The notes under the pieces are model-generated. The model was given only the letters and a program-made list of their open reading frames with translations. It was not told the DNA's origin and ran no database searches. A stretch of 64,000 nucleotides of DNA from Mycobacterium bourgelatii (GTDB lineage Bacteria > Actinomycetota > Actinomycetes > Mycobacteriales > Mycobacteriaceae): contig NZ_BLKZ01000001.1 in assembly GCF_010723575.1 (NCBI RefSeq), positions 372,001-436,000 of the forward strand. Reading direction: 5' to 3'. Made by a program: the position numbers and the translations under genes. Position 1 is the stretch's first letter. Each line of letters begins with the position of its first letter. Positions 19,260-27,677 of the stretch are shown in pieces.

Positions 19260-19643
19260 CGTACCTGACCACCTAACTGAACAACTGAATCGGGAAACCC
19301 GACACCTAGACGACGTCTAGAGAGCGGGCGTCGGGATACCCAAGTGAAGAGTCTGCCCTCGACTGCTTGCCGGCCTGGCCAGGCAAGCGACCGGAGTGTA
19401 ATCGACTTCTTGACGACTTATTGCGAAGGAGACAATTTGCCCGAATGTAATAGGAGCCACCGCGTGGCGCCATAGGCGCCTATCCCATACACGAATTCGA
19501 CCCGACGAATCAGGAGGTTTTCGCCAAGCTGCGTGTCATGTCAATCCGCGGGTCTTGACTCCCCTTACCGGGGCCGACAGCTTGTCACGACTTCCCACAG
19601 ATGATTCCCTAACGGCTAGAACTCAAAACGAAAGGAAATAACA
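19260..19643 (+). other. Long structured leader region ahead of hbhA
   Basis: 384 bp without a convincing gene. It contains three inverted repeats: TCGGG-AAA-CCCGA (19290-19302), CTAGACG-A-CGTCTAG (19306-19320) and GCTTGCC-N10-GGCAAGC (19365-19388). A strong Shine-Dalgarno-like AGGAGG lies at 19512-19517, 15 bases before a GTG (19533) that opens only a 23-codon frame. The hbhA ribosome site (AAAGGA, 19629-19634) is separate. The region may hold the hbhA promoter and a regulatory leader RNA. Confidence 0.5.
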
Positions 19644-20294
19644 ATGGCGGAAAACACGAACATCGAAGACCTGAAAGCTCCGTTGCTTGCTGCGCTCGGC
19701 GCGGCCGACCTGGCTTTGGCCACCGTCAACGACCTGCTGGCGACCCTCCGTGAGCGCGCCGAGGAGACTCGCAGCAACATTCGCGAGCGTGCCGAGGAGA
19801 CTCGCACCGACACCCGGTCCCGCGTCGAGGAGACCCGCGAGCGCCTGACCAAGCTGCAGGAGGACCTGCCCGACCAGGTTGCCGAGCTGCGTGAGCGCTT
19901 CACCAGCGAAGAGCTGCGCAAGGCCGCCGAGGGCTATTTGGAGGCCGCTACCAGCCGCTACAACGAGCTGGTGGAGCGCGGCGAGGCCGCCCTGGAGCGG
20001 ATTCGCAGCCAGTCGGCGTTCGAGGATGCTTCGGCCCGCGCCGAGGGCTACGTGGACCAGGCCGTCGAGCTGACCCAGGAAGCTCTGGGCACCGTCGCGT
20101 CGCAGACCCGCGCCGTCGGTGAGCGCGCCGCCAAGCTGGTCGGTATCGAGCTCCCTAAGAAGGACGAGCCGGCCAAGAAGGCTCCTGCCAAGAAGGCCGC
20201 GCCGGCCAAGAAGGCCGCTCCGGCCAAGGCTGCCGCTCCGGCCAAGAAGGCTCCTGCCAAGAAGGCCGCGGCCAAGAAGGTCACCCAGAAGTAA
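19644..20294 (+). CDS. hbhA: Heparin-binding hemagglutinin HbhA
   Basis: 216-residue surface adhesin binding heparan sulfate on host epithelial cells. N-terminus MAENTNIEDLKAPLLAALGA, then a long charged coiled coil (about 36-160), and a C-terminal lysine/alanine/proline tail (about 172-216) of KKAPAKKAA-type repeats ending KKVTQK, the heparin-binding and lysine-methylated region. Residues 36-46 and 47-57 are a near-exact 11-residue duplication (RERAEETRSNI / RERAEETRTDT) that I do not recall in the 199-residue M. tuberculosis protein. A clear terminator follows at 20327. Counterpart of Rv0475. Confidence 0.96.
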   Translation: MAENTNIEDLKAPLLAALGAADLALATVNDLLATLRERAEETRSNIRERAEETRTDTRSRVEETRERLTKLQEDLPDQVAELRERFTSEELRKAAEGYLEAATSRYNELVERGEAALERIRSQSAFEDASARAEGYVDQAVELTQEALGTVASQTRAVGERAAKLVGIELPKKDEPAKKAPAKKAAPAKKAAPAKAAAPAKKAPAKKAAAKKVTQK

Positions 20295-20326
20295 TTCGGG
20301 CCGCGAGGCGCGAACAAATCACGACT

Positions 20327-20369
20327 CGACTCCGAGTCGCCCACGTGTCGGGCGGCTCGGAGTCGACGT
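20327..20369 (+). terminator. Intrinsic terminator of hbhA
   Basis: Ten-base stem CGACTCCGAG (20327-20336) / CTCGGAGTCG (20356-20365) with an inner GCCC/GGGC pairing, then ACGTTTT. It lies 33 bp after the hbhA stop and before the next gene. Confidence 0.8.
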
Positions 20370-20398
20370 TTTCCGGGGGGCCCGCATAGTCTGGTCGG

Positions 20399-20674
20399 GT
20401 GAACGAGATCGCGTTTAACGTCATAAGGGTCGCGCAATTCGCCGTTCTGATCATGGCGGTCTACGCGTTTGTGCATGCCGCGCTGCAGCGGCCGGATGCC
20501 TACACCGCCGCCGACAAGCTGACCAAGCCGGTGTGGTTGATCATCCTGGGGGCCGCGTCCATCTTGGCTCTCTTGTTCAGTGTGCTCGGAATAGTGATTG
20601 CGGCGTGTGCGGCAGGTGTCTATCTGGTGGACGTTCGGCCGAAGCTGCTCGAAATTCAGGGTAAGTCCCGTTAA
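20399..20674 (+). CDS. DUF2516 small membrane protein, Rv0476-like
   Basis: 91 residues, GTG start. Two hydrophobic helices (about 9-28 and 45-76) flank a polar loop ALQRPDAYTAADKLTKPVW. The layout and sequence fit the actinobacterial DUF2516 family. No function is known. It ends 3 bp before the next gene and probably shares its transcript. Confidence 0.8.
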   Translation: MNEIAFNVIRVAQFAVLIMAVYAFVHAALQRPDAYTAADKLTKPVWLIILGAASILALLFSVLGIVIAACAAGVYLVDVRPKLLEIQGKSR

Positions 20675-20677
20675 CGG

Positions 20678-21091
20678 ATGAAAGCGCTGATAGCTGGGCC
20701 GGCCGTGGTGCTGGTCGCCCTGCTCGGTGCCCCGGCGGCGATCGCTGAACCCGACGCGGGGGTGTCCGTGTCTCCGCCCTACGTCGACCACACCGAGTGG
20801 GTGCAGTGGGGAGGCGCGACCAGCCTGCGGGTTTATCCCACCCCCGCCGGGCGGATGGCGTCTCGCCAACCCGGCATCACTGCCGACCAGGCCTGGGCAG
20901 AAGTGCTGGCGCTGACGCCGGACGCCGACACGCCTGGGATGCGGGCCCAGTTTGTATGCCACTGGCATCTCGCCGAAATCGGCTATCCGGGCAAGACCAG
21001 CTGGAACCTCGAGCCGTGGCGACCGGTCGTCGGCGATACCCAGATGCTGGCGTCGGGGTGCAACCCCGGCGGGGCCGAGGAACCGTTCTAG
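20678..21091 (+). CDS. Secreted DUF2599-like protein, Rv0477-like
   Basis: 137 residues with a clean signal peptide (MKALIAGPAVVLVALLGAPAAIA, cleavage before EPDAG). The mature part has two Cys (CHWH and ASGCNPGG) that could form a disulfide, and a Trp-rich core (TEWVQWGG, TSWNLEPWRP) matching DUF2599. Exported, function unknown. The stop codon TAG overlaps the GTG start of deoC by one base. Confidence 0.82.
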   Translation: MKALIAGPAVVLVALLGAPAAIAEPDAGVSVSPPYVDHTEWVQWGGATSLRVYPTPAGRMASRQPGITADQAWAEVLALTPDADTPGMRAQFVCHWHLAEIGYPGKTSWNLEPWRPVVGDTQMLASGCNPGGAEEPF

Positions 21092-21789
21092 TGCCCGACA
21101 CCCCGACGCGTCCGGCGCGCCCGACGCGTGAGCAGCTGGCGGCATTGGTCGACCACACCCTGCTCAAACCCGAGTCCACCGAGGCCGACGTGGTCGCCCT
21201 GGTGGCCGAGGCCGCCGAGCTCAACGTTTATGCGGTCTGCGTCTCGCCGTCGATGGTCTCGGTGGCGATGGACGCGGGGGCGGCACGCGTCGCCGCGGTG
21301 GCCGGCTTTCCGTCGGGCAAGCACCTCTCCGCGGTCAAGGCACACGAGGCCGAACTTGCCGTCGCCGCCGGCGCAACCGAAATCGACATGGTCATCGATG
21401 TCGGAGCGGCGCTGGCGGGGGACCTCGACGCCGTGCGGGCCGACATCGCGGCGGTGCGCGCCGCCACGAGCGGGGCGGTGCTCAAGGTCATCGTGGAGTC
21501 GGCGGTGCTGCTAGGCCACGGCACCGAAGACCTGCTGGTGCAAGCGTGTCGCGCCGCCGAGGATGCGGGCGCCGACTTTGTGAAGACCTCGACCGGGTTT
21601 CATCCCGACGGCGGTGCAACCGTGCGTGCCGTCGAGTTGATGAACGCGACCGTCGGCGGACGCCTGGGGGTCAAGGCCAGCGGCGGCATCCGTACCGCCG
21701 CTGCCGCGATCGCGATGCTGGACGCCGGGGCCACCCGGTTGGGCCTGTCCGGCACCCGGGCGGTGCTCGACGGGCTCTGCTCAACCTGA
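21091..21789 (+). CDS. deoC: Deoxyribose-phosphate aldolase
   Basis: 232-residue class I aldolase converting 2-deoxyribose-5-phosphate to glyceraldehyde-3-phosphate and acetaldehyde. Visible: LVDHTLLKPEST at the N-terminus, the reactive Lys segment FVKTSTGF, the Schiff-base Lys in GVKASGGIRT, and the phosphate-binding GLSGTRAV. The GTG at 21091 overlaps the preceding stop. The acetaldehyde product could feed the aldehyde dehydrogenase at 4.3 kb, which is inference. Counterpart of Rv0478. Confidence 0.95.
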   Translation: MPDTPTRPARPTREQLAALVDHTLLKPESTEADVVALVAEAAELNVYAVCVSPSMVSVAMDAGAARVAAVAGFPSGKHLSAVKAHEAELAVAAGATEIDMVIDVGAALAGDLDAVRADIAAVRAATSGAVLKVIVESAVLLGHGTEDLLVQACRAAEDAGADFVKTSTGFHPDGGATVRAVELMNATVGGRLGVKASGGIRTAAAAIAMLDAGATRLGLSGTRAVLDGLCST

Positions 21790-21800
21790 CGTTCGGTCAG
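21786..21800. terminator. Small hairpin spanning two convergent stop codons
   Basis: CTGAC-GTTCG-GTCAG lies exactly across the deoC stop (TGA, 21787-21789) and the stop of the convergent DUF2993 gene (21797-21799). It may serve as a weak bidirectional terminator; it has only five stem pairs and no T-tract. Confidence 0.35.
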
Positions 21801-22825
21801 AGATCGGCGAAGCAGGGGTGCGTGTTGTCGGCGGGGATGGTGGCGTTGCGGCTGGAAAAGTGGGCCTCCACGCCGTCCGACGTGACTTTCACGCTGTCTA
21901 CCTTGATGCCCAGCGGGTAGTTCTTCGTCAGCTTGCCGGTGTAGTCGTCGAGCGTTGACTGCACGGTCTCCTTGGGCAGCGAGAAGCCCAGGGTGTTGAA
22001 ACTGACGATCTGCAGCTCGAGGCCGCCGTCGACCACGGTCGGCTTGGCGACGATGTCGTCCAACATGCCCTTGAGCTCGACGGTGCCGTCGTTGGGATGC
22101 GTCGTCACGCTGCTGGTGACGAACGCGCCCAGCAGCGGAATCGCGTTCTGCACAGTCTCTTTGATGCCATCAGACGTCCACGTGATGGTCGCATCGAGCG
22201 CGCCGATGGTGCCCTTGGAGTCGCCGCTGTCCTTCAGCACGATGTCCTTGATGCCGATCTGCATCTTCATGCCCTTGGCATCCTTGATGTTGTTGCCCGC
22301 CGTCTCGATCGAGATGTTCGTGTAGTGATCGGTCAGGTACTGCCACAGCACCAACGGCGTCACGCCGAAGGACGCGGTGGCCTGGTCCCGGACCTCGCAG
22401 GCCACGGCCGACGCGATCTTGTTGTTGGCCTCGTTGCGCACGTAGAGCTCGGCGCCGATCAGGCCCGCCAGGACCAGCGAGAACACGATGATGACGACCA
22501 GCAGGATGGGCAGCGCCGAGAGTGCGCGCTTCTTTTTCTTTGCCGGCTTCTCGGGCTCGTCGCTCGGCCTGCCAAACGAGACCGTCCGATCCTCGGGGAC
22601 GTGCGGCGGGGGCGGGGTGGGGGGCCGCTGCGCGTCGGTGTTGGCCGCGGCCGGCGGCAGGTTCACCTGCGGTGGATGGGCACCGGGCGGGGGCGGCTGC
22701 GGTCGACCCCCTCCGGGCCGCAGTTGCTGGGTGGGGGCTTCACCGGGCGTCGGCGGCCGGCCCAGCGGACCTTGATTGCCAGGACGTGCCCATGGGTCGT
22801 TCGATGGTCCTTGCGGGGTGGTCAC
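21797..22825 (-). CDS. Membrane-anchored DUF2993 protein with proline-rich cytoplasmic region, Rv0479c-like
   Basis: 342 residues. Residues 1-95 are Pro/Gly-rich and disordered, ending in KPAKKKKR. One membrane helix follows (about 103-126), then an extracytoplasmic DUF2993 domain, a lipid-binding fold also found in the mannan-processing protein LmeA. Type II topology is predicted. Its start overlaps the stop of the upstream nitrilase-like gene by 4 bp. Function unknown. Confidence 0.82.
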   Translation of the reverse strand: MTTPQGPSNDPWARPGNQGPLGRPPTPGEAPTQQLRPGGGRPQPPPPGAHPPQVNLPPAAANTDAQRPPTPPPPHVPEDRTVSFGRPSDEPEKPAKKKKRALSALPILLVVIIVFSLVLAGLIGAELYVRNEANNKIASAVACEVRDQATASFGVTPLVLWQYLTDHYTNISIETAGNNIKDAKGMKMQIGIKDIVLKDSGDSKGTIGALDATITWTSDGIKETVQNAIPLLGAFVTSSVTTHPNDGTVELKGMLDDIVAKPTVVDGGLELQIVSFNTLGFSLPKETVQSTLDDYTGKLTKNYPLGIKVDSVKVTSDGVEAHFSSRNATIPADNTHPCFADL

Positions 22826-23670
22826 TCTGGTGATTCTGCCTTAAAACGCGGAGTGAAGGGTGAGCGGTTGCGCAGCACCCCGATGCTGTCGCGCGCTTTG
22901 GCGACGTTGTCGACGTCGATCTCGGCGATCAGCAGCTGCGGGTCGTTCCCGGCGGCCGCAATCACTTGACCCAGCGGGGACGCCACCAGGCTGCCGCCCA
23001 CGCCGGTGGGTGCACCGGTGCTGGCTAACTCGTCACCCGGATACGCCTGTCCGGCCGCGGCCAGGTAGCTCATCGAATCCAGCGCCCTGGCCCGGGCCAG
23101 CAACGTCCACTGTTCGAGCTTGCCCGGACCGGAACCCCAGGACGCGCACGCGACGATCAGCTGCGCTCCCCGCCGCGCGAGTTCGACATACAGCGCGGGA
23201 AACCGGATGTCGTAGCAGGTCGTCAACCCCACCGTGACGTCGTCGACGGTGACCAGAACGGGTTCGCTGCCGGGTGCGACGGTGCGCGACTCGGTGAAGC
23301 CGAAGGCGTCGTACAGGTGGATCTTGTCGTAGTGCACGAGGCCAGTGCCGTCCGGTTCGCGGTCGTTTGCTCCGCCGGGACGTGCCGCGATCACGGTGTT
23401 CTTCACCCGTCCGTCATCGGCCGGGGTGAACATGCCCGCGATGACGGTGACGCCGGTGTCGTCGGCGATCTGACGCACGCCGTTGGCCCAAGGGCCGGTT
23501 ACGGGCTCGGCGATCGGTTTGAGCGGGACCCCGAAGCGACACATCGTCGCCTCCGGGAACACGACCAGCTTGGCGCCCGCGTCGGCCGCCCGCTGCGCAT
23601 ACTCCCGGACCAGGTCCAGATTCGCCGCGGGATCGGTGCCGCTGAGGATTTGCGCCAACGCGATTCGCAT
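22822..23670 (-). CDS. Carbon-nitrogen hydrolase (nitrilase superfamily amidohydrolase)
   Basis: 282 residues. The full Glu-Lys-Cys triad is visible: Glu40 (VVFPEATMC), Lys116 (HYDKIHLYD) and Cys152 (TTCYDIRFP). The Cys motif and length resemble Nit-type omega-amidases and deaminated-glutathione amidases, but the true substrate is not established. Same operon as the DUF2993 gene (4-bp overlap). Counterpart of Rv0480c. Confidence 0.9.
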   Translation of the reverse strand: MRIALAQILSGTDPAANLDLVREYAQRAADAGAKLVVFPEATMCRFGVPLKPIAEPVTGPWANGVRQIADDTGVTVIAGMFTPADDGRVKNTVIAARPGGANDREPDGTGLVHYDKIHLYDAFGFTESRTVAPGSEPVLVTVDDVTVGLTTCYDIRFPALYVELARRGAQLIVACASWGSGPGKLEQWTLLARARALDSMSYLAAAGQAYPGDELASTGAPTGVGGSLVASPLGQVIAAAGNDPQLLIAEIDVDNVAKARDSIGVLRNRSPFTPRFKAESPE

Positions 23671-23695
23671 GCCGCCAGCTTATGAGCTCTGTCGG

Positions 23696-24226
23696 TCAGG
23701 CCTTGTTGGCGATCCACTGCGTGGTGAAGCGCTGTTCGATGTTCACCAGCTCGCTCAACTGATTGCCGATCAGCCGTTCCAGCTTCCCGCCGATGAACGG
23801 GATCCGGACTTGGATGCTGACCTGCAGTTTCAGGCGGGACAGGCGGGAACTGCCCGATTCGACGGGTTCCAGCACGGCGGTTCCCCACAGGTTGACCGGC
23901 GCATCCACGATCGAGCCCGTGATGGACGCGGTGGCGATGCCGTCCCGGACCGGACCCCAGGTCTCCTGCCGCCGCACACTCAGGTCGCCGCGGTGCAGCT
24001 GGGTGACCAGGCCGGGCAGGTTGTGGCTGCACACCGTCTGCAGGGTCACCACCTCGATGGAGCCATCCTCGCCGGATTCGCCACCGAGCCGCATCGCCTC
24101 GATGGTGGCGATGTCGACAGGAGTCTCTGCCAGCCTGGCGGTCCAGTAATCGGCCTCATGGAAAGCGTGGTGTACCTCTTCAACGCTGCCCTGGTAGTCG
24201 GCCGACATGTCGAATGAACGCGGCAT
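23696..24226 (-). CDS. DUF2505 family protein, Rv0481c-like
   Basis: 176 residues from ATG 24226 (MPRSFDMSADY). The sequence fits the START/SRPBCC-like DUF2505 family: N-terminal MSADYQGSVEEVHHAFHEADYW, central beta-rich stretch, C-terminal helix ERLIGNQLSELVNIEQRF. Probably binds a hydrophobic ligand, which is inference. Longer starts would overlap murB transcription on the opposite strand. 25 bp upstream of the nitrilase-like gene on the same strand. Confidence 0.83.
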   Translation of the reverse strand: MPRSFDMSADYQGSVEEVHHAFHEADYWTARLAETPVDIATIEAMRLGGESGEDGSIEVVTLQTVCSHNLPGLVTQLHRGDLSVRRQETWGPVRDGIATASITGSIVDAPVNLWGTAVLEPVESGSSRLSRLKLQVSIQVRIPFIGGKLERLIGNQLSELVNIEQRFTTQWIANKA

Positions 24227-24252
24227 ATCAGGTGAGGCTACCGTTACCGGGC

Positions 24253-25338
24253 GTGGTGGGTTCCCACTTTGCCGGTGCGCGCGTCGAAGAATCTGTGCCG
24301 TTGGCACCGTTGACCACGCTGCGAGTGGGTCCGGTAGCGCGTCGTGTAATTACCTGTGACAGCACCGATCAGGTGATCGCGACGCTGGGGGAGCTGGACG
24401 CTGAGGCTCGTGCCGGCGTCGGCGGCGTTCCGTTGGTGTTTGCTGGTGGCTCGAATGTCGTGATCGGCGACGCGATTGCCGACCTGACCGTGGTGCGGCT
24501 GTGCAATCGCAGTGTCACGGTGGACGGCAACCTGGTGCGCGCAGAGGCCGGTGCGGTGTGGGACGACGTCGTGGTCACCGCCATCGAACACGGGCTGGGC
24601 GGGCTGGAATGCCTGTCCGGCATCCCGGGGTCCGCCGGAGCCACCCCGGTACAGAACGTGGGCGCATACGGCGCGGAGGTGTCGGACACCATCACGCGTG
24701 TCCGGATGCTGGACCGCGGCAACGGCGAGGTGCGGTGGGTGCCCGCCGGCGAACTCGGCTTCGGTTACCGCACCAGCATCCTCAAGCGTGCTGACGGCCT
24801 TCAGACGCCCGCTGTCGTGCTGGAAGTGGAATTCACACTCGATCCGTCCGGCCGCAGTGCTCCGCTGCGCTACGGCGAGCTGACCGCTGCCTTGGGCGCG
24901 TCCAGCGGCGAACGTGCCGACCCGCGCGCCGTCCGCGCCGCGGTCCTGGCGTTACGTGCCCGCAAGGGCATGGTGCTCGACGAGGCCGACCACGACACCT
25001 GGAGCGTCGGCTCGTTCTTCACCAACCCGGTGGTCCCGCCGGACGTCTACGAACGCCTTGCCGCACGGGTCGACGGTCCGGTGCCGCACTATCCGGCGCC
25101 GGAGGGAGTCAAGCTCGCCGCCGGATGGCTGGTCGAGCACGCTGGGTTCGGCAAGGGGTATCCGGGTAGCGACGCCCGGTGCAGGTTGTCCACCAAACAT
25201 GCGCTCGCCCTGACCAACCGCGGGGAAGCGACCGCCGAGGACGTGGTTGCGTTGGCGCGCACCGTTCGAGCTGGAGTTCGTGACGTGTTTGGTATCACAT
25301 TGCAACCCGAACCTGTGCTGGTCGGTTGCGTCTTGTAG
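24253..25338 (+). CDS. murB: UDP-N-acetylenolpyruvoylglucosamine reductase
   Basis: 361-residue FAD enzyme that reduces UDP-GlcNAc-enolpyruvate to UDP-MurNAc in peptidoglycan synthesis. FAD-binding signatures GGSNVVIGD and ECLSGIPGSAGATPVQNVGAYG, the catalytic Ser in WSVGSFFTNP and C-terminal KHALALTNRG are visible; type I MurB. GTG 24253 is chosen because an upstream ATG (24214) would overlap the divergent DUF2505 gene start. Counterpart of Rv0482. Confidence 0.95.
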   Translation: MVGSHFAGARVEESVPLAPLTTLRVGPVARRVITCDSTDQVIATLGELDAEARAGVGGVPLVFAGGSNVVIGDAIADLTVVRLCNRSVTVDGNLVRAEAGAVWDDVVVTAIEHGLGGLECLSGIPGSAGATPVQNVGAYGAEVSDTITRVRMLDRGNGEVRWVPAGELGFGYRTSILKRADGLQTPAVVLEVEFTLDPSGRSAPLRYGELTAALGASSGERADPRAVRAAVLALRARKGMVLDEADHDTWSVGSFFTNPVVPPDVYERLAARVDGPVPHYPAPEGVKLAAGWLVEHAGFGKGYPGSDARCRLSTKHALALTNRGEATAEDVVALARTVRAGVRDVFGITLQPEPVLVGCVL

Positions 25339-25408
25339 CCTTCCCGGGCCCCTCTGGCGCGTTGCTGTGGCGGGGGATAGGCTGTTCCGCCCGGTATCTT
25401 TGGTTCTC

Positions 25409-26752
25409 GTGAACACATCCGAGACACCCCAGGGTGGGGTGCCGATCAACCGTCGCCGGGTATTGGCGGCGCTTGGGATCGGCGTGTTTGCACCAGGCGT
25501 GCTGGCCGCGTGCTCCGGCAAGACGCTCACTCAGCAGGCCGAGAAGAAGCCGCCGCCGGAGCCCCGTCTGACGTACACACCGCCCAACGCGGCCGAGGAC
25601 GTGCTGCCCGTCGCCCATATCGGCGTGCAGATCGACAACGGCTGGTTCCAGCGGGTGGCGCTGACGAACTCGGCCGGCAAGGTCATCGCGGGCGAGTTCA
25701 ACCGGGATCGCACCGTGTACACGATCACCGAGCCGCTGGGCTACAACACCACCTACAGCTGGAGCGGTTCGGCGGTGGGGCACGACGGCAAGGCCATCCC
25801 GGTGACGGGCAAGTTCATCACGGTGACGCCCAGCAAGAAGATCAGCGGGGCATTCCAGCTTGCTGACGGCCAGACGGTGGGCATCGCGGCTCCGATCATC
25901 ATCCAGTTCGATGCGCCCATCTCGGACAAGGCCGCGGTCGAGCGGGCCCTCACGGTCACCACCGACCCGCCCGTCGAGGGCAGCTGGGCGTGGCTGCCGG
26001 ACGAGGCCAAGGGCGCCCGGGTGCACTGGCGTCCCCGCGAGTACTACCCGGCCGGCACCACCGTGAATGTGGACGCCAAGCTGTACGGCGTGCCGTTCGG
26101 CGACGACGCGTACGGCGCGGAGGACATATCGCTCAACATCCAGATCGGGCGTCGGCAGATCGTCAAGGCCGAGGTCACCTCGCACCGCATGCAGGTGGTG
26201 ACCGATGCCGGCGTCATTATGGACTTCCCCTGTAGCTACGGCGAGGGTGACTTGGCGCGCAACGTCACCCGCAACGGCATCCACGTGGTCACCGAGAAGT
26301 ACGCCGACTTCTACATGTCCAACCCGGCCGCGGGCTACAGCAACGTGCACGAGCGCTGGGCGGTGCGCATCTCCAACAACGGCGAGTTCATCCACGCCAA
26401 CCCGATGAGCGCTGGCGCACAAGGCAATTCCAACGTGACCAACGGTTGCATCAACCTCTCGACGGAAAACGCGGCGGAGTACTACGCGACGGCGATATAC
26501 GGCGACCCGGTCGAGGTGACGGGCAGTTCGATTCAGCTGTCCTACTCCGACGGCGACATCTGGGACTGGGCGGTGGACTGGGACACCTGGCTGTCGATGT
26601 CGGCGCTACCGCGGCCGTCGGGTCGCGCCCCGGGAACTCAGATTCCGGTCACCGCCCCGGTCACGCCTTCGACCGCGCCGACCCTGTCGGGCACGCCGAC
26701 GACTTCTAGTTCTGGTCCTAGTTCTAGTCCTAGTTCTGGGCCAGGTGGTTAA
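25409..26752 (+). CDS. lprQ: L,D-transpeptidase lipoprotein (LprQ / Ldt5 type)
   Basis: 447 residues. Signal peptide with twin Arg (RRRVLAALGIG) and lipobox LAAC, lipidated Cys35. Then two immunoglobulin-like domains (about 60-260) and a YkuD catalytic domain with His in GEFIHANP and catalytic Cys347 in VTNGCINLS. It forms 3-to-3 peptidoglycan crosslinks in the periplasm and is the carbapenem-related Ldt type. The C-terminal tail (about 415-447) is a Pro/Ser/Thr/Gly linker coded by short CCTAGTTCT-like repeats. GTG start with the family length of Rv0483. It overlaps the convergent SDR gene by 23 bp. Confidence 0.92.
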   Translation: MNTSETPQGGVPINRRRVLAALGIGVFAPGVLAACSGKTLTQQAEKKPPPEPRLTYTPPNAAEDVLPVAHIGVQIDNGWFQRVALTNSAGKVIAGEFNRDRTVYTITEPLGYNTTYSWSGSAVGHDGKAIPVTGKFITVTPSKKISGAFQLADGQTVGIAAPIIIQFDAPISDKAAVERALTVTTDPPVEGSWAWLPDEAKGARVHWRPREYYPAGTTVNVDAKLYGVPFGDDAYGAEDISLNIQIGRRQIVKAEVTSHRMQVVTDAGVIMDFPCSYGEGDLARNVTRNGIHVVTEKYADFYMSNPAAGYSNVHERWAVRISNNGEFIHANPMSAGAQGNSNVTNGCINLSTENAAEYYATAIYGDPVEVTGSSIQLSYSDGDIWDWAVDWDTWLSMSALPRPSGRAPGTQIPVTAPVTPSTAPTLSGTPTTSSSGPSSSPSSGPGG

Positions 26753-27488
26753 ACCTGCGGGTCGCTGACGCCTGATCGCGCGGCCGGATGATGATCTGGT
26801 CCAGATTCACGTGCGGCGGCCGGGATGCCACGAATCCGATCACTTCGGCGACGTCGGCGGCCACCAACGGGGTCATCCCCGCGTACACGGCGTCAGCGCG
26901 CTCTTGGTCACCGGCGAAGCGCACCAGGGAGAACTCGGTTTCCACCGCGCCGGGGGCAATTTCGGTGAGCCGCACCGGTTTTCCCAACAGCTCACCGCGC
27001 AGCGTGCGGTGCAACGCGCCCTGCGCGTGTTTGGCGGCGGTGTAACCGGCGCCGCCGTCGTACACCTCCAACGCGGCTATCGAGGTGACCGTGACCACCA
27101 GGCCGTCACCGGACGCGATCAGCTTGGGCAACAGCGCGCGGGTGACCCGCAGGGTGCCCAGCACATTCGTCTCCCACATCCACCGCCAGTGCTCAAGGTT
27201 GGCGTCGGCCACGGTCTCCAATCCCTTGGCGCCACCGGCGTTGTTGACCAGCACATCAACCCGGTCCAAGCCGTCGGCCAGCGCTTGGACCTGCCCGTCG
27301 TTTGTGACGTCGGCCACAACCGGGGTACCGCCGGTCTCCTGGGCTAGGGCCGCTATCCGGTCCGCCCGGCGCCCTACCGAAACCACATGAAACCCTTGAG
27401 CCGCAAGGGTTTTCGCAGTTGCTTCGCCGATTCCCGAACTGGCGCCGGTGACGACCGCCACCCTCGTCTGCGCCATTTGAGCTGTCAC
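26730..27488 (-). CDS. Short-chain dehydrogenase/reductase
   Basis: 252-residue classical SDR. TGASSGIG cofactor motif (15-22), NNAG (82-85), and the catalytic Ser136, Tyr149 and Lys153 (YTAAK). Substrate unknown; the sequence resembles YdfG-type NADP serine/3-hydroxy acid dehydrogenases. Its last 23 bp lie inside the 3' end of the L,D-transpeptidase gene on the other strand. Counterpart of Rv0484c. Confidence 0.92.
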   Translation of the reverse strand: MTAQMAQTRVAVVTGASSGIGEATAKTLAAQGFHVVSVGRRADRIAALAQETGGTPVVADVTNDGQVQALADGLDRVDVLVNNAGGAKGLETVADANLEHWRWMWETNVLGTLRVTRALLPKLIASGDGLVVTVTSIAALEVYDGGAGYTAAKHAQGALHRTLRGELLGKPVRLTEIAPGAVETEFSLVRFAGDQERADAVYAGMTPLVAADVAEVIGFVASRPPHVNLDQIIIRPRDQASATRRFNHLAQN

Positions 27489-27677
27489 AGGAACAACTCT
27501 AATAAACGTGCTAAATTTCAGGCGTGCACCACAGCGCCTGGTTCAACACCACCACCGCGTGTCTTTGCGCGGCGTGTGCGTGTTGTTGCTGCGCACTTTG
27601 CCGCGCCTGATCCCAGTCGATCTCCAGCAGGTGTGGCCAGAGGGCCAGTTAGAACCAGGACAAGGACAAGGACCACA

